Shown here in pieces: positions 32,364 to 42,835 of a stretch of 64,000 nucleotides of DNA; position 1 is the stretch's first letter; the number at the start of each line of letters is the position of its first letter. The stretch comes from Apoderus coryli (Eukaryota > Arthropoda > Insecta > Coleoptera > Attelabidae): assembly GCA_911728435.2 (NCBI GenBank), contig OU452198.1, positions 13,612,001 to 13,676,000 on the forward strand, in the 5' to 3' direction. The position numbers and the translations under genes were made by a program. The notes under the pieces are model-generated. The model searched no databases and was not told where the DNA came from. It worked only from the letters and a program-made list of their open reading frames with translations.

Positions 32364-32560
32364 TGTTAAATATTTAGTTAATAATAATAGTTTAGTCCCT
32401 GTATGTTAATGTATTGTTACATTGTTATTGTTGGAATAGGAGAAAATGTCATGTCAGTTAATATAAAAAAGTCAGTCATAAATAAAATATTTGTCAATAT
32501 CCAATACGTCTTTAAAACATACTATATTCAGACATAAAGGCTATACGACAGTCTTTTACA
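32364..32560 (+). repeat. 3' LTR of BEL/Pao element (197 bp)
   Basis: Apparently identical to 26626-26822 and followed by AGGCT (32561-32565), the second half of the target duplication. Confidence 0.95.
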
Positions 32561-32614
32561 AGGCTGTCTCAAGATAAATGGACCACCCGGTATATAACAA
32601 ATATAAATACAATA

Positions 32615-32664
32615 TTTAGTACCAGGTCTCTGTTGGGTCATTGGTAAGGCGTTGGCTTCGTATG
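32615..32664 (+). mobile_element. 5' half of a tRNA-derived SINE, split by a LINE
   Basis: CTGTTGGGTCATTGGTAAGGC resembles a pol III A-box region. Its continuation, with the B box GGTTCGAGTCC, is at 34677-34730, beyond the jockey-like LINE. It ends in GCTTCGTATG, repeated with one change at 34677-34686. Confidence 0.55.
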
Positions 32665-34110
32665 TAACAATCATACAAAAATCTGAGACACTCGCAAACC
32701 ACCTGTTTCGAGTATATACGCCCCTACCTAATTCTCTACCTGAACATACCGAGATTGACGAGATTTTCGAGCAAATCCCGCTACATATCCCGATTCTAAA
32801 CCGGAGGCTTTACAAGATTCTAACTTCGCCGGCTGAATTAAGGAGGGTTCTCGGCAGATTACCATACAATAAGGCACCGGGCCCGGATGAAATCGAGAAC
32901 ATTTTGCTCAAGCATTTGAGCCAAAAAGCAATTGTGCAGCTTGCATACATTATAAATGCCATCCTTAAGTTGCAATACTTTCCGCACAAATGGAAAGAGT
33001 CAATCGTGATTATGAGCCCTAAGCCCGGAAAGCCGCCTGGACGACCCTGGTAGTTATCGTCAGATTAATTTGTTAAACACTTTGTCTAAAGTCGCCGAAC
33101 GTATTATCCTAACTATGCTCGAACACACAGACAAAAAGAAAAGACTTTCAGTTTGGTTTTAGACCAGGCCACAGCACGACACTGCTGGTAGCTGACATCG
33201 TAAATGATGCCAGACTGGCATTCAACCGCCAGCAGTGTACAGCGCTACTATATAGCTGGACGTGGAGAAAGCCTTTGATAGGGTGTGGCATACCGGACTG
33301 GTTGTGAAACTTGTTGGCATGGATCTCCCACTTAATATGGTAACGTACCTAGAAGATCGAATTTTTCGTGTGCGAATTGGTGGAGCTCTTTCTAGGCCTA
33401 GGCGCCTTAACGCGGGTGTCCCGCAAGAACTGTATTAGCTCCAAAACTATATTTGCTATACACTTCAGATATGCCAACCAATGTTAACAGAAAACTTAGA
33501 TTATACGCGGATGATACCTCGGTTAGGTCCGTGTCATTTGCGGCAAATGCTGCAAATCGGCAACTTCGTATGCATATCCCCAAGCAAGAGGAATACTTCC
33601 GCGTGTGGAAAATCAAGATTAATGCCGACAAGACACAACAAATAGTCTTGACACAAAAACTCACAAGATATACGACAATATACGAAAGACTACAAATCGA
33701 CGGACGGATAATAACGCTGCAGAGAAGCGCTGTGGACTATTTGGGAGTCAAACTCGATCGCACCCTGTATTTCGGCGATTCAAAAGACCTATGGCGCGAT
33801 GAGCAAAATATACCCGCTCATCAATCGCCGTAGTGTCCTCACGATTCCTAATAATCTACATCTCTTTAAAGCGGTGCTGCGCCCATCTGGGGTTGTTGTT
33901 CCAACACTCAGATGAGGCGTTTACAAGTCATGCAAAATAAAATACTTCGACATGCGACAAACAGTGACCGCTATATGCGAATTACTGACTTACATAGAAT
34001 CAGTGCCGTTCAAATGATGAAAGATTATGTCGAAGAAATTTCACAGACATTCTTCAAGACTTTCATCCGGAACTCACAACTGACTTAAAACATTGGACAA
34101 CAAAAACATA
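32665..34110 (+). pseudogene. jockey-type reverse transcriptase, frameshifted
   Basis: The first open piece (to 33053) has LRRVLGRLPYNKAPGPDEIEN and FPHKWKESIVIMSPKPGKP. The frame then shifts and continues with the RPGHSTTLLVADIV block (about 33165). EKAFDRVWH (about 33265) carries the first palm Asp, and a NAGVPQ box lies near 33410. A second open piece (33453-33833) has LYADDTS with the Asp pair (about 33500) and INADKTQ. Fragments of the C-terminal part extend to about 34110. These blocks are typical of jockey-clade LINEs. At least three frame changes and the missing endonuclease make it dead. Confidence 0.8.
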
Positions 34111-34676
34111 GAGATGGTATACACTACAAACATAGGCTCATCCACCAACATTTGCCTATTTACTTTGAGGAACCACCCTAACAAATAAAATCAATAGACA
34201 AAGACAAGGACAAAACCACATAATAAACACAAGACTCATGTAAAATACTGACGGACACCACTGACTGGACGCTAACTCATCAAGCCAGCGTCATTTGACG
34301 CCTTTCGGTTTTCTTTTTGAGCGGATTTTTTAGCGAATTTTTCCCGCATCGACTTTAATAACAACCTGCTGCGGCTAAATATGTTCATTTTTTCCAATTT
34401 TCATTTGCGATTCGCTGCGATTACCTGGAATAATGGCTGGAGAAGAACTACCGGAGCTGGCCTGACCCTATGAGTATCCATGGACAATGCAGTTGGTTGA
34501 AAAAAGGGGCTGAACAGCGTTGCCTGCCCTTAAGGGAAATCAGTGGACGCATCCTGTTGAGCTATCTAAGCTAAACTGATATGTGTCCTGGCCTATTTGT
34601 AAATATTTTGTAGATAAATATGTTTTGTAACTGTATTGTATGTGTATGACAAACGAAATAAATGTTTTGTGAAATT
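32665..34676 (+). mobile_element. 5'-truncated jockey-like LINE
   Basis: It is bracketed by GCTTCG[T/C]ATG (32655-32664 and 34677-34686), a 10-bp target duplication with one mismatch. The 3' end carries an ACGAAATAAATG signal and no ATT tail, unlike the other LINEs here. It is inserted in a tRNA-derived SINE. Confidence 0.75.
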
Positions 34677-34730
34677 GCTTCGCATGCGGAAGGTTACGGG
34701 TTCGAGTCCTAGCTCTGGCAATACTTCTTT
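34677..34730 (+). mobile_element. 3' half of a tRNA-derived SINE
   Basis: Contains GGGTTCGAGTCCTAGCTCTGGCA with a clear B-box (GGTTCGAGTCC). The T-arm stem does not pair well and there is no full cloverleaf. It is therefore a tRNA-like retroposon, not a functional tRNA gene. Confidence 0.55.
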
Positions 34731-35080
34731 TTTCTAATTTTTGAATAAAGTAGTTAGTTTGTTAAGTTAGTTTATTGGAAATAATGAAAATAATACAATT
34801 ATGATAATAATTATTAAAATTATGTTTCGTTACGCAGGTCATATGTTTTTGATTATATGATAACTTGTCGGGAAAATTTTGGGGTAACACAACCGATTTT
34901 TTTTAATATCAAATATGCCAACACTGAGTTCGACCTTGTACGTGTGATGCAGCTGGTCAAATTTTTAAAAGTACGTTTATTTGAGGTGAGGCACGCTGAA
35001 ATGTTATGGATAGAGTGCCTCTTGAAACCGTTGGGGTTGGACTGGCTTGTTTTTGACAGTAAAACCAAAATTATTCTTAC

Positions 35081-35339
35081 CTTTTCTTTATTCAGATCCC
35101 GCTTGCTGCTGATATTATTATTGTTGTAATTGTTGACACTTAGTGTCGTACTAGTAGTCACAGGTCTCGCTAGCTTTGACGTATCCACATTTTTACGTCT
35201 AACAACGACTAGATCTTGTTTGGATATGGATATTCGTTTCCTTGTCGATGTGCTTCTTTCTTTTGGTGTTGAATTAAGCACAGATGTTGGTCGTTTTGTA
35301 GCTGAGAATATCGTGGAGGTCGCTCTTGATGATGAACCC
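35081..35339 (-). CDS. host-gene internal exon (second of three visible), Ser/Thr/Arg/Lys-rich
   Basis: The minus-strand exon is bounded by acceptor AACATCTTCAG|GGG and donor GAAAAG|GTAAGA. It is open throughout in the frame set by the exon at 39442-39488: its first G completes an Arg codon, and then 86 codons follow. The sequence starts GSSSRATSTIFSATKRPTS and includes RKRISISKQDLVVVRRKN, a VTTSTTLSVNN run and a final SSKRDLNKEK. It is basic, Ser/Thr-rich and probably disordered. Several S/T sites next to Arg/Lys could be kinase targets. No domain is recognised. It ends in phase 0, matching the exon at 20387-20544. The surrounding introns are almost wholly transposon DNA. Confidence 0.7.
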
Positions 35340-35639
35340 CTGAAGATGTTTAAAAAATTTCACTCAATTACATTTCAGTTTTGATTTATTGATTAATATT
35401 TTTATAAATAAATAAATAGTCTTTACTGCAAAACATAAAAATTTTACAAACGGCAAAGTTGACGTCATAAGACTTCCTGACTTAATCACAGATCTGCATC
35501 TGCATTATAATTTTAACACTTGATTTTATATAATGTATCAAAATTGTATACCGTACTATATTGCAATCATTTTACTTAAATTGGATATATTTTAAATTTT
35601 TAAATAAATAACTCCAACAACTAAGATATTCTTAGTAGC

Positions 35640-35876
35640 AGCATTAATAAAATTATTGAAATACAGTTTGCTAACGAAAAGTTTTCCAAAATTTTGCTTT
35701 GTACTAAAGGACCAGTTTTGTCCCAAAATTTTCAAACTCGAATTTCTCGAAAACCTTTAAGTTTTTCGAGAAAAAAGAAGTATGCCTTTTTTATGTTATT
35801 TTATCACATTTTTGACATAAAATGAATAAAAATCACAAGGAAAAAAAGTTATCTTTTTGAAACACCTTGTATAATT
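35640..35876. mobile_element. truncated right arm of the 11199-13768 foldback family
   Basis: Matches 13330-13500 in order (ACAGTTTGCTAA, CAAACTCGAATTTCTCGAAAA, GTATGCCTTTTT) and ends AACACCTTG|TA. It retains about 40 bp that the 13-kb right arm has lost (TTTGTACTAAAGGACCAG), and that piece also appears in the left arm near 11620. Confidence 0.65.
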
Positions 35877-35877
35877 A

Positions 35878-36044
35878 GTTAATTTTTCTGGTATATTTGG
35901 GTAACATTTTTTTTTTTTTCGTTTTTGACCCTTAGACTATTTTCGAACGCCTGCGTGAAACAATTCTTTCATGTAACATTTTTTAGGTCATATTCTATCA
36001 CAACTATGAAAAATTATTCCATTTCGAATAAGTTTAGGAAATAT
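35878..36044 (-). repeat. part of the 1480-2420-type repeat, left of an insertion
   Basis: Reverse complement of the 1500-1560 unit (ACCAGAAAAATTGGCTAA becomes TTAATTTTTCTGGT here) and of a second unit. It is interrupted at 36047 by a transposon and continues at 37685. Confidence 0.65.
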
Positions 36045-36046
36045 AC

Positions 36047-37682
36047 AGGGTGATTCATTATGGTTGCAACAAACGAAAACTGGAGATTCCTGAAAACAAT
36101 TCAAGCATTTTTTGCCATTGAACCCACGTCCGCAAATGCTTCGTTATCGAGATACAGGGTGTCCAAATTTAGTGGTCAAATTAACTTTTTTGTTCGTTTC
36201 TCAAAAACTAGCTAACCGATTTTGACAAAATTTTACATGCGTTTGAGGACAGATAACCTAAAATATTCTGAATTATTTTGGCTTTCATTAACTGTTCATT
36301 GGCGTAGATATAGGGGGCATTTGGATAACTTTTACACATAAATTAGTTAAACACAGCTTTGACAAGCTTCATTATTTTAAATTATTACTTTTTTAAAAAG
36401 AGCAACTTATAAGCTACAAAAAAGTTAATTACCTCGATGTTGTGGTTTCTACCATTTTTATGGAAACCAATAAATTGTAAGTTAATGGTAGATTTAAATC
36501 AAAATAACGTTTACCAGAAATCAAAACGTTCTTGAAAATTTCACGGCCTAATAGCACGAGGGTTGTTTAAAGACTATACATGTTCATTATGGTTTGTATT
36601 TATGTCATCTCTAGTAAACGTTGCTTCATCCGACCAGAGCACATTCTCTAAAAATCTTTCATCTTCTTGATGCTTACCAAGAACCCAATTACAAAATAGT
36701 AGGTGCCTTTGACGGTCTCCAGAATGTAGGGCCTGGACATCTTGATGATGATAGAGATAGAGCATTTCTCGATTTAATAGTCTCCAAACAGTTGTTCGAG
36801 GTAATGCCAATTGAGTTGGAATTCTTCTAATGCTTATTTTCGGATCGTCTAAAACTAAATCCACTATGTTTTCTTCAGTTTGAATATTTAGAAGATGCGG
36901 TCGTTTGTTAACTCTAGGTAAAATGCTCCCTATCGTTCTAAGCCTGTGAAATGTAGCTGTCCATGTTTTGTGAAATGGATGACGTCTATTAGGATAACTA
37001 ATTTGGTATTCTCTGGCCGCTGCTCTTGCATTTGCATTACACAAACATATTCTTCAATTGAAAAACTCATTTTAATTTAGAGAAAAACATTCGCAATATT
37101 AAAAACAACTACGAAATAATAAAACAATTTTAACTAATTTAAATCTGTTGCCTGCAAAGTTTTTTTTTTACTGTTGCGGCATTCGTTTTCCATGGCAACT
37201 TTGATTTTTCATTTGGTTTTCTGGTAAACGTTATTTTGATTTAAATCTACCATTAACTTACAATTTATTGGTTTCCATAAAAATGGTAGAAATCACCACA
37301 TCAACGTAATTAACTTTTTTGTAGCTTATAAGTTGCTCTTTTTAAAAAAGTAATAATTTAAAATAATGAAGCTTATCAAAGCATCTTTAATTAATATATG
37401 TGTAAAATTTACCCAAATGCCCCTATATCTACGGCAATGAACAGTTAATGAAAGTCAAAATAATGCAGATTATTTTAGGTTATCGGTCCCCAAATGCATG
37501 TAAAATTTTGTCGAAATCGGTTAGCTAGTTTTTGAGAAATGAACAAGAAAGTCTACTAAACTGGGACACCCTGTATCTCGATAACGAAGCATTTGCGGAC
37601 ATGGGTTCAATGGCAAAAAATGCTTAAATCACTTTCAGCAACCTCCAGTTTTCGTTTGTTGCAACCATAATGAATCACCCTG
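36047..37682 (-). mobile_element. DD41-type transposon, C-terminally deleted copy
   Basis: TA|CAGGGTGATTCATTATGG and its inverse end the element. The arms are about 470 bp and contain a second internal CAGGGTGTCC end next to TATCTCGATAACGAAG. It carries the first half of a transposase on the minus strand and sits inside the repeat at 35878-38115. A longer copy lies at 42836-45110. Confidence 0.85.
36574..37070 (-). pseudogene. DUF4817/DD41-type transposase, N-terminal half
   Basis: The minus frame reads NANARAAAREYQISYPNRR (HTH), FHRLRTIGSILPRV, ISIRRIPTQLALPRTTVWRL (second HTH), CNWVLGKHQEDERFL and LWSDEATFTRD, with the first catalytic Asp near 36625. The coding then runs directly into the other arm, so the second and third catalytic residues are deleted. 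The N-terminus lacks the residues between SIEEYVC and NANARA in the same way as the 43-kb copy. Confidence 0.8.
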
Positions 37683-37684
37683 TA

Positions 37685-38115
37685 TATTTTTTATGTTTTG
37701 ACCTCTTTTCCACTATTTACGAACGCCTATGAAAGTAAGTTATTTATGACACATTTTATAGATTATATTCTATCAAAGCTATAAATAACTAGTTAATATT
37801 TCTGCTATATTTTAGAAATACATGTTTTTTAAATCTTTTTTACCCCATTTTACACTATTTTCGAACGCCAATGTGGTCGAATAGTTTATATTCAATATTT
37901 TAGGTTATATTCAATTAAATGCATAAAAAATTATGCAGTATTTCGGATAAGTTTAAGAACTATGAATTTTTTTAATTTTTGAACCTTCTTTTAAACCCCT
38001 TGCCTACGTTCAATGTTTCCCAAAATCTAATCAGCTCCTTGCCATGTCCAATAGTATTTTTGTACCAAATTTGGTTAAAATCTCTTAAGTGGTTTTTGCG
38101 CATACAGACAGACAG
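37685..38115 (-). repeat. remainder of the 1480-2420-type repeat
   Basis: Continues 35878-36044 across the inserted transposon, with TATTTACGAACGCCTATG and ACTATTTTCGAACGCC in inverse orientation to the 1.5-2.4 kb array. It ends near a CAGACAGACAGACA microsatellite. Confidence 0.65.
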
Positions 38116-38493
38116 ACAAGACATTTTTTAAAACTACTTATTTATGTATAAAATGACCAAAAAGAAGTATTTCCGGTGTCAATTTTAACTTTTACGACAG
38201 AGAAGGCAATCAATGTTCAATAGTTTTAAAAATGACGTGCCTCGATATCCTTTGACTTTAAGAGAATTGTACAACATTAGAAATATATTTAGAATCTCAT
38301 GAAGAATCAATGAACTTCTATAAGAAAAATATAATATATGCAATTACCTACATTTATCTACAAAACGATCCACCCTGTATACTTTTTTGTAACGTCAAAA
38401 AAGGGCAACTTAAAACCAAAGGTGACATCTGCGAGCGTTTTTCCTTCACATTTTATCGAATTTATACGTGACTTTTAGTGCTCACTGTATATA

Positions 38494-38826
38494 CAGGGTG
38501 TCCCGAAATTAACTTAAAATAATTTAAGGGGACATTCTACAAGCAAAAATAAGATTGTTTTTCATATGAACATATTATATCGAAAAATGCTTCGTTTTTC
38601 AGATACAGGGTGTTATTTGTAAATTCCTGACGATGGGTTTTTGGTAATATTTCCGAAACGCATCTCGATGTCAAAATGACATTTGGCACACTTACGTATC
38701 TTTGTAGGAAAGGGAGAAGTTACTCTGTCAACCCTTAACACGCATTTCCACCCTGTTTCTTGTATTATCGTAGCCGCTTGTAGAATGTCCCCTTAAATTA
38801 TTTCAAGTTAATTTCGGGACACCCTG
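38494..38826. mobile_element. 333-bp MITE with CAGGGTGTCCC ends
   Basis: TA|CAGGGTGTCCCGAAATTAAC and its inverse flank it. The arms pair for about 55 bp, through AATTTAAGGGGACATTCTAC. There is no coding. It is complete and well matched, so relatively recent. Confidence 0.88.
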
Positions 38827-38965
38827 TACAAAAAATTGTAACATTTTTTCCACTTAGAAAATAATATCACTTCTTATAGTTATAGATAGAATGGTGAAAA
38901 TAAAAAGTACACAAAAATAAAATGTAGCGTATTACAATATAGAAGAATATTGAAGGATAATATTA

Positions 38966-38972
38966 AAAAAAT
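38966..38972 (-). terminator. pol III T-run terminator of tRNA-Cys
   Basis: Seven consecutive T on the minus strand, 4 nt beyond the tRNA 3' end. Confidence 0.85.
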
Positions 38973-38976
38973 TCCT

Positions 38977-39048
38977 AGGGGGCACCCGGGTTTGAACCGG
39001 GGACCTCTCGATCTGCAGTCGAATGCTCTACCACTGAGCTATACCCCC
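38977..39048 (-). tRNA. tRNA-Cys (GCA)
   Basis: This 72-nt minus-strand gene folds into a full cloverleaf. The acceptor GGGGGTA pairs with TGCCCCC. The D-arm has TAGCTCAGTGGTAGAGC. The anticodon loop is CTGCAGA with GCA. The T-arm is CCCCGGTTCAAACCCGGG and the discriminator is T. Internal A and B boxes match consensus. A run of seven T follows downstream (about 38966-38972) as a pol III terminator. CCA is not encoded, as usual in eukaryotes. It lies within the intron between the host exons at 39442 and 35339, on the same strand. Confidence 0.97.
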
Positions 39049-39441
39049 TACAGCAAACAAAAGTCGTAAGCGGTTTATTCAACACGCAACGAATAATATA
39101 TTTCTACTACAAGAACTACAAAATAAATTGATTTGAGATATTTTAACCTACTTTTAATTATAGTACGATGTATCAAATCACTAATAAAACAATAACTATT
39201 AGATTCAAATGAAAAACATATTCGTACCTAAAGAGAACTCGGCACGAGAATATCAAAACATAACAAGTATTAAAGATAGGCAACCAGCATTTACAGTATA
39301 TGTATTACGTGTAGTACAACAGATAGAAACTGAATATATGAGCGCAAATTTCAATTTTGCTCTGCAAGAAGAAGAAACAGGACACTTCGATAAATAAATG
39401 CAGTAATTTTATTAATTAAACCGTAAATTGCCAAAACTTAC

Positions 39442-39488
39442 CTGTCCGAGTCTGTTGTAGTTTTCTTTTTGTTGCGGATATTTTCTTT
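39442..39488 (-). CDS. host-gene microexon (first of three visible), Lys/Thr-rich
   Basis: This 47-nt minus-strand exon has a pyrimidine-rich acceptor (AATTTTTTTTCAG|AAA) and a consensus donor (GGACAG|GTAAGT). In phase 0 it encodes KENIRNKKKTTTDSD and leaves AG. Those two bases plus the first G of the exon at 35081-35339 complete an Arg codon with the frame kept. The match of two independent splice-site pairs and phases is the main support. Upstream exons at higher coordinates were not found in this window. The function is unknown. Confidence 0.65.
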
Positions 39489-39489
39489 C

Positions 39490-40705
39490 TGAAAAAAAAT
39501 TAAACTATGTGTAAAATATGTAGGTAGGTATGTTTAGAAACTTATTATAATAAAAACTTAAACTTATAATAATAAATAAGGTCTGTACCTTTTTGAAAAT
39601 ATTTCCGAGAAGTCCCATAGTATTTTTTAGAAACAGATTAATCCTAGATAACGAATGAACTTTTCCCTTAAACACCTTTAAAACACCGATAAGTTTAAAA
39701 CAAATGTGAATCACGATTTCATTATAGTAAAAATAAGTAACTAAGTAGATACCTATCTAATTATGATATCTTTCTTATCAATTTCAACAATAAATAATAA
39801 ACTAGGTAATAAACACTTCCACTTGTTGGAAATTGTGTACACAAACTTTTCTAAAATTGAAATGTAAATAAATAACAGCGCAGCATCCAGATGCCATTGA
39901 TATTAGTCAAATAAAATAGGTAGGTATTGAGAATAGGTGTAAGCTTGGATATCTAGATATTTCCAAAATCAACTTTACGATGAATATTCAAAAAGTGCTT
40001 CAGGCTACATTTTAATAAAGTTGATTTTTAACCGATTAAGGCAAAAAATGACGTTTGATAGATTTGATATTTCGACGACAAAGGTAACCTTTCCCATAAG
40101 GTACTGATTATTAAGCTGGCAATTGGCAGATATATTTGCACCTAGATTTCAAATGATCTTGGAGTATCATAATGGGCATTACCAGTAACACCAATAGAAT
40201 AAGAACCCAAGATTAATGTTAGGTATAGTGTATCCAAAGTCAATGTAAAATATATTAATTTAACGATTCTAGCGGGGCTACCCGTTCCCATGCCTCTTTA
40301 TATTTTAAAAGGGCATCAAATGCAACGTTTTTTGATACATTTCTCCATCGTATAATAAATCATGCCTGCTGAAGGATACCGACAGTAATAAAAATAACTA
40401 CAGTGACTGGAAAAAATATTGGGTTAATGATTAACTTAACAACTAAGTGAGTAAAATTTGTTGTTAATTTATAATATCAGAAGCATATTATTATAAATGT
40501 ATCTACTTATATGCATAACAAGTATTAACAATAGTATTAATTATTATAAAGGTATGTTCCTTGCTGTTCGAACACAGACTAGGTACGTGTGCATCTATGT
40601 CTAAACTTCTAAAAACAAAAACAGTCTTTTTCAGCGTAGGTTTATATGTTGTCATGTTGGAGCGGCAAGGAAAAATACAGTAAACTTTTATACAAATGAA
40701 CATAC
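39490..40705. other. no gene seen
   Basis: Intronic or intergenic AT-rich DNA. I see no supported coding region, RNA or clear repeat. Confidence 0.45.
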
Positions 40706-40710
40706 AATTG

Positions 40711-41227
40711 TTAATACATAAATTTTAAGGCATTAATCGTTCTGGGTTTGTTCACATAAACTTGTGACTTTAAATAACTCCAAAGGCGATAAAACACATG
40801 ATCTGGGCAATGTCGAACTCCAAAACAAGAAATACCATGACCAGGAAATAACTGGTGCAGAAATTTTACAGTTTCTCTAGCTGTATGGCATGTTGAAACC
40901 ACATGCTGTTGAGATCCATATATTGCAATTCAGGCACCAAAAGTTAGCTAACAATTCACGATAGCCAACACCAGTCACGGAAGAAAAATGGGCCGATGAT
41001 GCCTCGCTCAACAATAACTCGGAACCAAAAATGGGCCTCGTCACTAAATATGATTTTCGTAGAAAAATCACAATCGAATTGTCGTTGTTCCAAAATCCAA
41101 TCAACAAACGCTCTTCGTTGCCCATTGAACATTGTACCCCGTGTAGTCTCAAAAACAAAAGATGTTGAATATACTTCAGAACGGACATCTTTATAGTCGA
41201 CGCCGACGTTTTGTTTCCATTAAGCAT
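40711..41227 (-). pseudogene. mariner/DD41-type transposase relic, multiple frameshifts
   Basis: Pieces in three minus-strand frames follow the usual order. KIIFSDEAHFW (first catalytic Asp) lies near 41055. GIIGPFFF is near 40995, and MDLNSMWFQH near 40915, where the expected QQDGA is broken. CHTARETVKFLHQLFPGHGIS follows, then a damaged catalytic box, and FYRLWSYLKSQVYVNKP near 40745. No inverted ends could be found. It is an old, inactive copy. Confidence 0.7.
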
Positions 41228-42329
41228 AGCCTTATGTGTCTATTACGTTTTGATTACCCCACGTATGCATAGATATACAACATCATTAGATACACGAAAA
41301 ACAGGTCCAGATTGAAAGACCTTTTATTTTTAGAAAATATATTTCGCGTAGGAATTCTAATTAGCATTCTTATTCTTAAATATATATTTGTTGTTATTTG
41401 TTATGTTGTGTGTCCACAAATTGAATGCATGAATTAATGTGCAGGGTGTTTTACGGTGATTTTTAATAAATTCTCAAGAGTAAATTAGCTTTGTTATTAA
41501 AAGATCCTAAAAGTGTTTACTTTAAAAAAATATACAAAAGAACTGATCAATTAAATAAATTACATAAATACTATAAAGTGTTATTCACGCCATACGACAT
41601 GGAATCGTGATAAAAATTATTTATGGCTACATTTTAAAAATATTGTGAATCTATACAGGGTGTCCCAAATATAAGAAATGAACCATAGTTGTGTTTTTGT
41701 AAATGGTATATGAATATATTTTTAGATTCCCCGTTCAATATAAACCTAACTTTCATTAAAGTACATATCACCTAAACCTGACATTTTTTTAAATATTTTA
41801 ATTTTTATAAAAATATGGACATAATTTGAATGAAAAAAAATCACTTGTTACGCCAAATATAAAAAAGCCCCAATACCAAATATAAATTATATGAACGTCA
41901 AGTTTAATTTTAAATAACTTGTTTATTTCAAATGGAACACCCGGTATATGATGTCAAAATTAGATGCACAAAGTAATTATCGGTCAAATATTATAATACT
42001 TTCCTATGGATAACTCTTGACGTTTTCGTGGAAAATGCAACTATTCATAATATTAGGCGAATTTTTAATTGAATCTCTTAGTTCCATGTAGACCACCCTG
42101 TATTTGATGATGCAAAAATTAAAGTTAAAGTAAAGTTTTCCTATAGATATGAGATATGTATTAATTTTGCATGGAAGAAGCACACATATTGGTAATAATA
42201 GGAATTTGAGAAGACAGAATACATTTGATATTTACTGTTAAATAGTCTGTTGAAAACTCTTACCTAAGAGATGGGAATTTTTCATAAAACAGTGTTTTAT
42301 CTGTGACATTTAAATTCAATTAATCAAAA

Positions 42330-42680
42330 ATGCGAATCTATTCCAAAGGAGAAAGAATAGACATGATTTTTATTCTGGGAGAATCGTCCAAAAACACTTT
42401 ATGCCATCGCGAGTTTACGCTCAAAAGTTCCCGGCGCAAAATCATCCCAAAAAAGCAGTCTTCGAGAGACTGTTAAGGCAGTTGAATGAAAGATATCACC
42501 CAAAAACAGTGCAACTGCATCAAGAACTTTTTAAAATTGATTTTAAATGGTGTTGAATTTTGTACATGGGCAGGAACAAAATCATCGAAAATGAAAACTT
42601 TTTTAATAGAGGAGATGAATCAGCAAATAAACGAAGCGTTTAGAAGCGTGACACCAGGTGTATCTTGTTATTTAATTTAA
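42330..42680 (+). pseudogene. internally deleted transposase relic of the host element
   Basis: SKGERIDMIFILGESSKNTL and a KFPAQNHPKKAVFER-like HTH segment in a second frame are followed directly by NQQINEAFRSVTPG, the usual C-terminal end. The whole catalytic core is missing, as in the minus-strand copy at 19330-19700. Confidence 0.6.
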
Positions 42681-42835
42681 GTTCAAAATGCATTTATTTA
42701 TTATGTTATTGTTTAAATATATATGGTTTGTCAAATTCCCATGGCTGACTTGACAAATATTATAATTTTGAAAAATTCTTCCTATTACTACCAATATGTG
42801 CTTTTTCCAGGGAAAATTAAAAATATTCATATCTA

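Larger units (their letters stand above)
26626..32560 (+). mobile_element. BEL/Pao LTR retrotransposon, 5935 bp, recent insertion
   Basis: The two 197-bp LTRs look identical and are flanked by the 5-bp duplication AGGCT. A primer-binding site starting TGGTCCATTCGAGC follows the 5' LTR (about 26824). A purine-rich tract (AGTGGTGGAAGAAA, 32350-32363) precedes the 3' LTR. The internal region encodes gag, aspartic protease, RT, RNase H and integrase in one frame, broken by a single TAA at 28955-28957. Domain order with the integrase last, the YVDD motif and the LTR style fit BEL/Pao. No envelope-like gene follows the integrase, since the frame ends at the polypurine tract. Confidence 0.95.

Noticed and set aside
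32341..32364. Envelope-like gene after the BEL/Pao integrase
   Set aside because: The polyprotein stop is only about 20 bp before the 3' LTR; there is no room for a third gene.
34677..34730. Second tRNA gene
   Set aside because: A and B boxes are present but the arms do not pair and the unit is split by a LINE; better explained as a SINE.
39209..39397. 62-codon plus-strand frame next to the tRNA and microexon
   Set aside because: No recognisable motif, no neighbouring splice sites, and no homologous context; likely chance.
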